From the NCBI GenBank assembly GCA_023634235.1, contig JAMKCF010000001.1, positions 4,405,140 to 4,469,139 of the forward strand: DNA of 64,000 bases, in the 5' to 3' direction. Below are positions 33,231-43,700 of this stretch, one piece after another. The first letter of the stretch is position 1, and each line of letters opens with the position of its first letter. Below the pieces are notes generated by a model. The model was not told the DNA's origin. It saw nothing but the letters and a program-made list of their open reading frames with translations, and made no database searches. The position numbers and the translations under genes are program-made. Origin of the DNA: Pisaster brevispinus (taxonomy: Eukaryota > Echinodermata > Asteroidea > Forcipulatida > Asteriidae).

Positions 33231-33300
33231 AATAATAAACGACACTGTTATAGCGCTTTGCACAACGTCCTGAATCGCTTAACAAAAAGTAGTGGCTATT
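31000..33300. other. intergenic sequence with minor duplications
   Basis: About 100 bases at 32337-32435 ('ccgatgaaacactcagtcgg', 'aaaatataatacaggaacac') recur at 33029-33131. A (CAA)n/(TAA)n microsatellite spans 33166-33238, followed by a 'gttatagcgctttgcacaac' tail. No gene recognised. Confidence 0.5.
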
Positions 33301-33308
33301 TGACAACA

Positions 33309-33612
33309 GGGCCCAATTTCATAAAGCTGTTTACCGGTAAGCACATTTTTGTGCTTACTGTAGCAGAAAAAATGTGCGTAAGCATAAAGGTATTTTACCA
33401 TGATTTCTCAAGATTTCTCAGAAAATGTCTTGGTGCGCATGCACGTTCACCATGGATTTGCACTGTTACGTCACTCGTGCACTAACCGCGGGTTAGCCAG
33501 CATTTACCCTTGCATACGGTAAACAGCTTTATGAAAAATAAAGTCTGCTAAGGGACGTTCCGTAAGCACAAAACGGCTGCTTAATGTACATGTTTTATGA
33601 AATTGGGCCCTG
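33309..33612. mobile_element. GGGCCCAATTTCAT-type MITE copy
   Basis: Ends GGGCCCAATTTCATAAAGCT and 'tgaaattgggccc' are perfect inverses. Internal GTAAGCACA motifs repeat on both strands. After it, 33680-33745 ('atgctcctcaaatctggggc') is repeated at 33858-33925, and the intervening 'gtacataataatttacaatt' recurs at 37385. Confidence 0.7.
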
Positions 33613-34117
33613 GTAAATTATCCTATACGTATATGCAATACACAAATTGTTCTCCACAACTATATTAATACTGAGAAGGTAGTTCAACCCGTTATGCTCC
33701 TCAAATCTGGGGCTGGTATCCTGCTTGGGGAAGTGAATCCCCAAGAACCGAATAAAAATATCGTTTTCTAAAGAGATTTGTCATTAATGGGATATTTGTA
33801 CATAATAATTTACAATTTTACACACCACAAAATACTGTAGAATTGTCAAATAGGCAAATTGTAGTTCAACCCTTTATGCTCCTCAAATCTGGGGCTGAAA
33901 TCCTGCTTGGGGAAGTGAATCCAACCACCGAATACAAATAAGACGCTCATACGACAGAAAATATGACGCGTCCAATTGTGTTAAGTAAGGATTCATACAA
34001 AAGGAAGGTGAGTGAGCCCTCAAACCGCGCCCTTAAAATTTAAATAAAGCTCACTCCTGAGGAAACTCCTTGAGCAATCTTCTCTGCATCCTTCCCGGGA
34101 GTATAGCCATACCGCTT

Positions 34118-34325
34118 TTCGCTCGGCCCCAGCGGCCTATCCAGGACCGCTGGGATGGGCTAATCAGCTTGCACAGATTCTTGTTCAGGAAGTACGTCAT
34201 GCGTGCAGTGCTTGCAGTGTGAGTGTGATGCATGATGGGACTGAGCATTAACCAATGAGCGTGCTTGATACGTTTGCCCAGCCCAGCGCCTTTGGTTTTA
34301 AGGCAAGGCGCTGGGGACGAGCGAA
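34118..34325. mobile_element. MITE with 17-bp TIRs and 9-bp target duplication (copy 2)
   Basis: Same ends as the copy at 10061-10262. ATACCGCTT lies directly on both sides. 208 bases, no ORF of its own, same orientation, about 95 per cent identical by eye. Confidence 0.88.
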
Positions 34326-34384
34326 ATACCGCTTGTGCTGCAAACAATATGCGCTAATAAGCTAAATCAGTCACAAGAATCATA

Positions 34385-34548
34385 TCTGCCCTCACAAATA
34401 CATGTACTTATTTTGCCTCATGGGTAAAGAGAAGCAATTATCGAGGGTGTCTTGCTGACGGGCACAAGTGTCATGGTCGGGATTCAAACCCACACCCCGA
34501 TGATTTAGCCACCAGAACTTGAATCCGATGCACTAACCACTCGGCCAC
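34385..34548 (-). mobile_element. tRNA-derived SINE, family B (5' part)
   Basis: Minus-strand head with GTGGCCGAGTGGTTAGTGC and box B GGTTTGAATCCCGACCATG, then the start of the family B body. The 3' part is missing. Confidence 0.7.
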
Positions 34549-34978
34549 AATCAAAACTATTGCCACATTACCAGAAAATCTTCCATTCCAAAGTTTAATG
34601 ATAATTTACATACTTCACCATAAAATTTACATTTTTCATATCAAACACCTATAGCGGCTGTGAGGTTAATACAATTTTGAAAAAAGGTATGTGTTAGTAG
34701 ATTGCAAAATATAATCAGAAACTGACTGAATTTGAGGCAACAATATAGCAAACCTTGACACCAAAAAGTAGAATTGAGTATTTTTTTTTCTACCGTGAAA
34801 ACATTATGAATTTACAATATCACTTCGTCTACAATTTTCATCTGGCCCATTTCCTAGTATTCAAGTATATAGGCCTCCCAGGAATGAATGAATGTTGATG
34901 AGGTCGTGCAAGGCAGCTTAGTAGCTGTTCAGGGCAGTTTTGAACCCGACATAACTGAAATAGTCACTTCTTTTTTTA

Positions 34979-35473
34979 ACCCTCCGTGACACCATCGCTC
35001 ACTTATTGAGTAACAGTTGTTAATTAAAAAGTATTTGGTCCGCCATTTTTTTTCTAAAAAAATCAAAAAAATTCCAAGTTCTACAATTGCACCTAGCCAA
35101 ATACATGTAGCATGCCAAATGTCTTATCACTTCCTGGGGTTTGTTTTTAACTAACACAATCCAACATTGACCCGCTCTCCAGGAATTCCCATAGGAATTG
35201 TACAGCAGTTACTCAGCCTTGCTAAGTTGTGTAAACAAAGGGCGTTAGTCAAAGAAATAGTTGATTGAGCAGAAAGAGACATGTGGGCTCATCTGAAAAT
35301 GCAATTTTGCTTGAATTGATTTTATTTAGTCAAAAGGGTCTATATCTAATGATTTGGCTGATTTAAAAGTGATTGGGTGATTTTAAAGTGGTTTGATTCT
35401 TCACAGAAATGTATTACACGCTAAAATCAAACTGTTACTCAACAAGTAAGGCATGGCGAAATGGTTAAGGTAA
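34979..35473. mobile_element. TTAA/CCC-ended MITE, copy 1
   Basis: TTAA then CCCTCCGTGACACCATCG opens the element. Internal inverse pair GAGTAACAGT / ACTGTTACTC. It matches 47010-47508, which keeps the opposite end (GATGGTGTCACG..., TTAA). piggyBac-like by TTAA and CCC start; class is inference. Confidence 0.65.
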
Positions 35474-35893
35474 ATACATGATTGGTAAAAGTAATAATGG
35501 GACGTTTTTACTCCGTGCAAGTCAGTACATATACACAGAAAAATAAGCTTGTGAAAATTTGGGATCCCTTCACTCTCTAATTCATGATAAAATATTGAAA
35601 ATCATTGAAATGTTTTACAATGTAAAAACATTTTTTTAATATAGAATTTTGGTTTGTTCACCAAAATTCCAATCAAGCCAAAATTCTAATCCGGTTCTTC
35701 GTTTGTTTTTCCCCTCATTGAAATCATTTCAGAAAGAACTCCTATGGAAGACTGGTACTGGCATGAACTTCTTAATCAGTGTACCAGATCATGAGCATAA
35801 GTGTGACGTAATTGCACAGATAGTCAAGAACTGGCTCCACTGTTTAGAAGAACCCCAGAGAAAATGAATTGAGGCTGTTTTAAATCAAGGACT

Positions 35894-37247
35894 TAAAGGG
35901 GCACACCGGCTTCGTTGGGCTATTTGGGCTACAAAATAGGCTAACATATGACTTCAAAGGTCTTCCAGGAATGGAGAACGGTTCATAAGAGAAACCATCA
36001 AATTTTGCCGTTTTTGAGCATTTTTCAAAAAACGAAGGTCACGTGATTTATCCGAACCAAAAAAGTGGTTCGGATAAATCACGTGATCTTCGGAGATAGT
36101 TTTACTTCCAGCCGTATGAAAGTAAAATACTGAACCAAATTTAAATCTCTTTAAAAAAAATTATTTATGAGTATTTGACAAAAAAGACTAAGTATTCAGA
36201 TTATTGATACAATTTGTAAATAAGGATGAAAAATCGAAGGTAAGATTCACATTCAGAGAGTCCGTGCAACCGAAGCGTGTTTTACGGCGCACCAGCGTGG
36301 GAGCTAGCGGAACGTAAACCTTGGGCATATCCCGTACAGCCTGTGCCGTGTCTCGTGGGGCCAGAGAACAAGCCCGGGCATGAACTCCCCAGCTTGCCGG
36401 TCTAGCCGTGAGCTTGGGAGCTTGTCGGAGGGGTAGGGAGCCAGACCAACAATTACGCTTTTTTAGGAGGGTTTCAGTCTGATACCCTAGCTATTATCCC
36501 CCAACTCCTGCAACGTGTTGCCTGCGCTACACACGCGGGACGACGACGGGGAATATTTATCCCATACAGCTGGTCTACTTCTATGATAGTGCACAATGTC
36601 CACCCCCCCTCCCCCAATTGCTGCTTTTGCTGGCTTTCCCTTTGGATTTATCGTTGTTGTTTTGTACTTTTTACTTTTCGTTGGACCACCTTCTAGGTGT
36701 TTTTCCTTGCGATGTTTTTTGTACCGATCCTTGGATGTCGAAGAAACGTTCTCCATTGCAAGTATATAGTACTTCGTCGTACACAGAATACAGGTTGGGG
36801 TGCGTTTTCGCGGTCGTAACCAATGACAAGTTCAACCGAAACAGTTTTTGGTTACGACCGCGAGCGGACTTCGACTAGGACTGACCATAGAGCAAGGAAC
36901 CTTCCCTTTGACTCACGTCCGTTCACGTCGGTTTTTTAATTTACACGTGAATTTGTGCTTGATGGATATGAAGTCTGGATCCTCATGCCTCGCCATTGTT
37001 ATAATTGATACATAAACAGAGCACTAGTCTACTTACAACATTGCGCAACATTGTACGTAAACTTGACAGCTGCAACGGCTGGAAAAGCGTATAAGCTGAC
37101 CTTTGACCGCGTTTTGGTTTTTTTTCACATTTTTCGTTAATTACGTGATATTTTGATGATTTTTTTTACAACCACCATCTAAAAATTGTTGTCTGTCATT
37201 CCACATCACTATATTAGGTAAACAGTAAGCCGGTGTGTCCCTTTAAG
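35894..37247. mobile_element. TTAA-flanked 1.35-kb non-autonomous element
   Basis: Ends AGGGGCACACCGGCTT and AAGCCGGTGTGTCCCT, each bordered by TTAA. The interior holds GC-richer sequence unlike the flanks, the palindrome GTTCGGATAAATCACGTGAT and an 89-codon minus ORF (36756-36487) starting MENVSSTSKDRYKKHRKEKH. No transposase domain is visible. The AGGG start and TTAA suggest Kolobok-like. Confidence 0.65.
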
Positions 37248-37249
37248 TA

Positions 37250-38527
37250 AGAAAAGTTTGGGAATTGTTTAGGCTTAACTTCCATAACCCTATCCCTATA
37301 TTTTTTTTGGGTAATATATAGCCTACCTTGCATACAACGCTTTTTATCGTTTTTTTAAAGAGATTTTTCATTAATGGGGTATTTGTACATAATAATTTAC
37401 AATTTTACAGACCACAAAAGACTGTAGAATTGTCAAACAGGCACGAAAAAGAAGAAAGTTTTACCCCCAAATAGTACAAAACAGCAATAGCACACCAACG
37501 GTGACCCTAGCCCAAGTAGTATTGTCATAATCTTGATTTATATCAAAATAAACAAAGTTACAAAGTTGTGTGATTGATTGTGCGATTTGTACAACAAATA
37601 CAGCAATCGCGGAGCGAATATATGTCGCAAGTTTAATAAAAAACACCGAAGCCTTTGAAAATACCAAAAGTCCCCAGAAGTCAGAAGAATCTCGATCCCA
37701 ATAGGGTTAATTGTCTGGGGTTATTTATGAATGGAAAAGAAATTTGTCTATATTTTTTTAGGGAAAGCATGCGCGACTGTCATTTCATTTTATAGTATAT
37801 GCAGTACATGCGTACTTCTTTGTATAGTAGAATGATTACGAATAAAGAATGAAGGGGAACTGGTATTTTGTCCAGACTGGTGGGGCATTAACTATAATGA
37901 AATATAATTTCATTGAAAAGAGAAACAAACACCTACAAGCGAAAGTCATAATAGTATCACCGACAAAAAATGAAGCTTAAGCTCCGATGTGGCTTTAAAG
38001 TTGTGTTGTTTCTCAAATAAAAATATGACAGGCTGGCGCCCGATCTTAATGTGTAACGAGAGCTTCAGAAGGAAGAAAAGGCAAAAATCACTGCAGTCCT
38101 TGTGACAACCAGAAATTTGCATCACGATGAAAGCAAATGATACAGGGAAGTGATAAGGTAGCGGGTAGACACTTGAACAACTCCAAGGAAAGATGTTCAA
38201 AGATGCAGGCAGAGTTTTGTGCCTCTGTATTGAAAACAAAAACTATTAGCAGAAATAGTTTTAAAACCTCTGCCAAGACAATGAACACACGGTAGATGGT
38301 TAAATGATGGTAACATTGTAAGTGCTGTTACAGCAGTGGAATAGGGCACAGCACAGTGCTAAGAAGCTCATTGAAATAGAAAAAAAAAAGTGCGCAAAGG
38401 CAATGAAAAAAAAAAAAAAAAAAAGTACTCTTTTGCCTTTTTGAAAACAGCATTTGAAGGACAAAACCATTACATTTCAGTTAACGCTCATCTTTTTCAT
38501 CAGATCTATTATGCAATTTCTGAAAAC
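37250..38527. other. 3' flank of the recombinase exon; no feature recognised
   Basis: Downstream (transcript sense) of the stop at 38528. A 90-base segment at 37355-37445 repeats 33770-33860. No clear minus-strand AATAAA was found close to the stop. Poly-A tracts at 38380-38425. Confidence 0.4.
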
Positions 38528-40705
38528 TTATCGATGGCTTGATCTACGTTCGACTACGAGCTCTTTTCTTTTCATTGCTACTTTTTTTTTTAGATTCACA
38601 TTATGAATCTTGTCCCTCAATTCTGTCCAAGTCTTGTTTTTAAGAAGAGTTCCCCCCCTTTTTAATATAAGTAAGGCCAAAAGCTTACCCGGAACCCTTT
38701 TCGATCTCAGTAGTTTCTGAATTTCTTTCTGGCAAAGAACAAATTGTTCCTGGTTTTTGCTCCATTTGCTGTATTTCCTATGTGTTAATGGACGTTCTGT
38801 GCGCGGTTTCTTGGTTGACGATGGACCAGGTTGTGTCATTTGGGTGTCCATTTCATGAGCCTCTTCTATTCCACATTCATCATCAGTACCGTCATCAATG
38901 TCCGAGTCAGAGTCACTTTCCTCATTGGAAGGAGAAAGTGACTCATCCATTGAAAGACTCACATCTTCAAGTGACTTGCCCTTGAATTGGGACGTTTTTC
39001 CTTCCTGTGCAAGGGTCAACAACTTGCTCATTTTGGCAAGAAGGAGCGTTTCCATCGGAAGTCGATAGTACTCACGATGAACCGTCACATCATGACCCAT
39101 GTGGTTGGCCAGTTGTTCCAGTTCATTGTGTTTTAGGTCCAAGAGTTGAGAGAGTGTTGCCAGGTGCTTTCGGAGTTTAGTGCACCTGACATTCTCGGGA
39201 TGTTTGAGCCGAGGTGTTGCCGCAGATGAAAGCTGGGCGATCACCTGGTATCCCCTAATGGGAGTGGAGGCACTGTCACTCCCTCTTGAAAAAATGTACT
39301 TCTTGCCTTTGTTGAACTTGGCAAGAAGATCCATACTCTCCTTCAAGTGCGGAGGGAGCAGTATGGGAACTCCTCTTCCTCTTTTGCCCCTGACCATAAT
39401 GAGGGTGAGTCTCTTTAAGGCGACTCTCTCAGGGGCTGTAAGGGACCTCCTTACTTCATCATGGACAGGTGTTTTGTTCTGAACACTGTCCATGTAGTGT
39501 TGAACAGTAAGGAGTTCGACTTCCTTTGGCCGTCTTCTATTGTACAGAATGACCTGAGCTAGTGTGATTTTAGCCAGGTCTGTGTACGTGGCCACAGACA
39601 GACCTTTTGCCTTCAAGCTTTCTTCACGCTGCTTTAAGAAAGCATTGAACTTGACACAGTCCACAGTCAAAGGGAGAATCTTGGGCGATTTCCAAGATCT
39701 CTCTTGCTGCTGACGACGAGCTCCGGCAGATACATGAACTTTCCATTCTGTGTTGAACAAATGTAAAAAGTCATCTACAATAGCTACATTGTCACGACTT
39801 TGTTGTCGAATGTAGGTATTCTTGACTACAATCGCCAAGTCTGCCAAGGCAAAACCAATCCTTAAAGCTGCAGAGTAAGCATGGTAGGATTGGTTGCTCT
39901 CGTCGTAGCCAGACAAAGTAAGCGCCGCTTTGACAACATTGTCAAAGGAGGATGGCACAACCAAGTCTTTGGCCTGCTTAATGGTGCTATTCATTCCCCT
40001 AGAAATGTCAAGCACCTTTGCAAGTGTTCTCATCTTTTCCCTGGCCTTATCCCCCCTCCTGCTCGAGTTACATGTCGAGTAAACATGACTTCCAACCTGT
40101 AGGATGTCTCTGTCATTCCTGACAATAAGTGACACTGCATCTCTTTTCATGTCTTTAAGAATGTTATTAACCTGTAACGGCAAGTTGAATTTGGATGGGA
40201 TCAACAACCATCCATCCTTCACATGCCGATTAGAAAAGTGGCGAGTATTTCTGACAGCCGCGCATGTAAGCTTATGCTTCCACAGGGAGAACCGGTGGAA
40301 GTATCCCAGACACTGACTACAAGGGACATAGTCGTCGATGGTGTGCATCCCTACCTTGTTATCATTGGGCCTTTTTCTTACGACTAAATCTCTCTTTTCG
40401 CATTGGTGGACTGATATATTATGCTCGTGGTTGCCAAGGTTTGTTATACGTTGCCACTTAAACCTTTTTCTTTTTCTGTCCTCTTCCGGAACGGCCAAAG
40501 CTTCAGCGACAAGTGTTTCTTCCGAGTGGTGTCTTTTACAGTGACGAGCAATTTTTGATTGTTTGCTCTCACAGTACAGACAGTAATTGTACTTGTTGCA
40601 ACCTACATCTACAACATACGAGACTTTTTCTTCTCCCACCAACTCATCATCCTTTCCCGTGGGTAGCTTGGTAGCGGTCCTGCTGCTTGTTCCTTGACGA
40701 TTAGG
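38528..40705 (-). CDS. tyrosine-recombinase-like protein exon (Crypton-like family)
   Basis: One uninterrupted 726-codon exon, entered in phase 0 after TCGATCAG. The N-terminal part has zinc-finger-like motifs: CLYCESKQSKIARHCKRHH (C2H2) and CSQCLGYFHRFSLWKHKLTC. The middle holds a tyrosine recombinase-like domain. LYNRRRPKEVELL supplies the first Arg. TKLRKHLATLSQ supplies the Arg/His region. LANHMGHDVTVHREYYRLP matches the final His...Tyr box. A Ser/Asp-rich stretch follows, and the C-terminus carries the WSK..Q..VPGK...KNKTW..LRDKI pattern seen in a large family of uncharacterised fish, coral and echinoderm proteins. That family is probably derived from, or related to, Crypton-type elements; this is from memory of family patterns. 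The ORF is intact and ends at TAA. Confidence 0.8.
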   Translation of the reverse strand, partial: PNRQGTSSRTATKLPTGKDDELVGEEKVSYVVDVGCNKYNYCLYCESKQSKIARHCKRHHSEETLVAEALAVPEEDRKRKRFKWQRITNLGNHEHNISVHQCEKRDLVVRKRPNDNKVGMHTIDDYVPCSQCLGYFHRFSLWKHKLTCAAVRNTRHFSNRHVKDGWLLIPSKFNLPLQVNNILKDMKRDAVSLIVRNDRDILQVGSHVYSTCNSSRRGDKAREKMRTLAKVLDISRGMNSTIKQAKDLVVPSSFDNVVKAALTLSGYDESNQSYHAYSAALRIGFALADLAIVVKNTYIRQQSRDNVAIVDDFLHLFNTEWKVHVSAGARRQQQERSWKSPKILPLTVDCVKFNAFLKQREESLKAKGLSVATYTDLAKITLAQVILYNRRRPKEVELLTVQHYMDSVQNKTPVHDEVRRSLTAPERVALKRLTLIMVRGKRGRGVPILLPPHLKESMDLLAKFNKGKKYIFSRGSDSASTPIRGYQVIAQLSSAATPRLKHPENVRCTKLRKHLATLSQLLDLKHNELEQLANHMGHDVTVHREYYRLPMETLLLAKMSKLLTLAQEGKTSQFKGKSLEDVSLSMDESLSPSNEESDSDSDIDDGTDDECGIEEAHEMDTQMTQPGPSSTKKPRTERPLTHRKYSKWSKNQEQFVLCQKEIQKLLRSKRVPGKLLALLILKRGGTLLKNKTWTELRDKIHNVNLKKKVAMKRKELVVERRSSHR

Positions 40706-43700
40706 CTGATCGAACAATACATTGAAAAAGGGAAATCAAACAGAAAATAATCTTCCTCTTTCCTTAGAATGACCATATTTTGGCATTTATCCAAAATTAA
40801 ATTGTGTATGTTTTGAATTCATGCTCGTTTCAAGGATGATAAAACAGAATGGTATTTGCCATCCGTTGATTAGGAATAAGTAAATGTTCGTCCAAACATT
40901 TGAACCTCCTAGGGTCTTCTACAGAAGACTTGGGCACTTCCCCCAGACTACTACAGAGGCATGGTTGGTACCCCATTTTCACCAGCTAAACATGCATGAA
41001 TTCAATGATCTTGATGAAAAATCCTCGTCACTTTTGAGCTATTTCCTCAGCATATGGACACTAAACTTTCAGAGGTGACTTTTGTTGTGTCTTTCTCAAC
41101 AAATTTGCCAAACTATAACCTATCTTTAAGCTTTATTTTAGTCACTATAGAGAGATACCTGACCTCGTTCTAAAGGTGCGAGTGATAACATCACGAAGAG
41201 CGGCATAGCTAGGGAGGGGGCCGTGGGCTAAAAAAATCGTCACCCCCAGTCGCCTCCCCCCCCCCCACTGAAAATCTGATGAACGGGACAAAATAACAGA
41301 CAAAGGACCGTCCAAAAGTCTCCCAGCATGCAACATTGATCAGGACTGACACTGGGTACTACTCTTACTTCTAAGAAGCATGTGTATAGTCCTCTAACTC
41401 AAACTTAAGTAACCATGGTTTACATCTGAATTGAGGCGACCAGCTACCCCCCCCCTCCTCCATAGGGAGAACCCTGGCTCCCTGGCCACGGCACTGATCT
41501 CCAACAGTTTGCATTTCTTTCCTTCCCTTTTCTCTGTTATCTCTGTTTTTTATGCGACAACCAAGTGATTTTATATGCATACAAATTTTTTGGGTTGGAT
41601 TGATAAAAGCAATGTGTTTTTCTTACATGACTTGTTGCCGCAGGTGCCGACTCTTCCTCATCACTATCAGATGAGTCGTCTGATGGCTGGTATTCGCTAC
41701 CCGACGTGTCACCGCCATCATTACAGAGATCACTCTTTTGTAAAATAAAGATTGCAACTTCTCATCTTATACAATGAACAAAATGAAAGTAGGAATTCAG
41801 GGCTCGAATTTGACACTGGACTGCAGGCCTGAGGCCAGTGGTTTTAGCATTGGGCCAGTAAACTTATGACCAGACAAGCCCAGCGGTCTTGTGTTTTTTA
41901 ATAATACCTTACTGTATTTTTAATTGAAACTGGTAAACACATCTTTCAGTTCCGTTGAGTTTTCAAGTATTACCCATCAGAAAAACTAGATAAATCTTCT
42001 CCTAATGCATGTTCCAAAAACAGCTCAAAAAAGAACCTGTGTGGATAGTAGTGTTCTCATTTCGATTCCGGTCTTGTGACAAATTTTCTGGTCCAGTAAA
42101 AGTTTTGAGCTACAAGCCCTGCAGTCTTGTGAATTTTTTTCCCAAAATCGAGCCCTGGAATTACGATGTTTAAAGTTGTAGTAAGATTTAATGGAAGCAA
42201 CCTTACCTCTTTGTCAGAAGAGCATTCCTCACTTTCAGCCACAGATGATTGTCCTGATACGAATATAAAACATGAACACAATGAGAGAAAGATACATGTA
42301 TATATATACATATACATATATCCATAACAATAACTATAAATAACATGTTCTCTCCACTGGTCTATTTTTACGCTTCTTTCTCTTGCTTACTTCATTGATG
42401 TAAAATAGATACAGTTACTGTCATTTACATGTTCTCTCCACTGGTCCATTTCTACACCTCTTTTTTCTCTCTCAAGAAGTTTTTAAAAATCAACCTGTCA
42501 ATAGCCTATTCCCTTTACAGAGGATTTAATAACCTGCTCACTCTGCAGGTTCCTCTTGCCTAGTTTTAACTTCTTTAACTGATTCTTTTATTCTATAATT
42601 ACTTTAATCCTGCCTCCTATTGTTAGTTGCATTTTCTTATGTGGCTTGTTCTCTAATCCTACCCTTGTAATGCCTACAATGTGGTACCGCCTTAATGGTC
42701 CAGTGATCCAGCCTTTCACACTGACCATCCTCTGTCCTCACTTCTTCACTCTTATTGGTTCTTAGCCAGTAAATTTACAACTCTGATTGGCTGTATTTTC
42801 CCGCTTTTTTCTGGATACTCTCCCTTAATCCTTCGCTCCTCTTTTTGCTATAAATGGATATGTTTGTGTTTGTTCTTGTTTATGCCTCTGACGAAGGTCC
42901 GGATTGGATCGAAAGCTAAGGCCATCTCCCCTACTAATTATATATATATATATCCACAATATAAAAAGGTAACACATTTCAACAATAGAAAGAACACAAA
43001 AGTAACAAAAACGTACAAAACATTTACATAGCATAAATGTTTTTAACATTAACCAATGTTGATAAGGGCACCTTACCTTTAGGAAACAGACAGTACTCCT
43101 CTATTGGCGTGACGGTATAGGACTCGATGCAACTATACAGCCAACCTACGTCAACAATTGGCACTCTGTACTTTTCATTCAGCTCTGAAAATTTAAATGA
43201 TATATTTTTCAATATCGCATAATAGCTAATAAAACAAAATCTTTCATCGTCAACAATCATTACCAGTGATTGCTTTTGGTTTAAAAAAACACTAAATCAT
43301 GCCATTCATTGTGATGAACAGAAAACAAGTTGCAATTATAATAATTGAAATGAATCATCTAAAACAATCCATCAAAAACAGAAGAGTCTCTGATTATGTG
43401 TCGTCATCATATTATTTGTAGGTTTTGATATTTGAAATGGCTAATAAAGGTACAAGGGACGTTATGACTCACATTATTGATTATTTATTGACTGCTGTTA
43501 CCCAACCAAGGGTTTATTTATTTATTTATTTATTATTTAAACTGGGTGGCCCATCCAGTAGCAACCACTGGTCTCCCATGGGTCCCAGCTTGTACCGAGA
43601 TACAATAAAGATTAAACAGCAAAAAAACAAAAACCAAACCGAACCTAAACTTTTTACAATGAAATTTAAAAACAAATGCTTAGTAAAAATATTTAGACAC

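Noticed and set aside
36487..36756. independent small gene starting MENVSSTSK
   Set aside because: Entirely inside a TTAA-flanked element, with no splice sites or recognisable domain.
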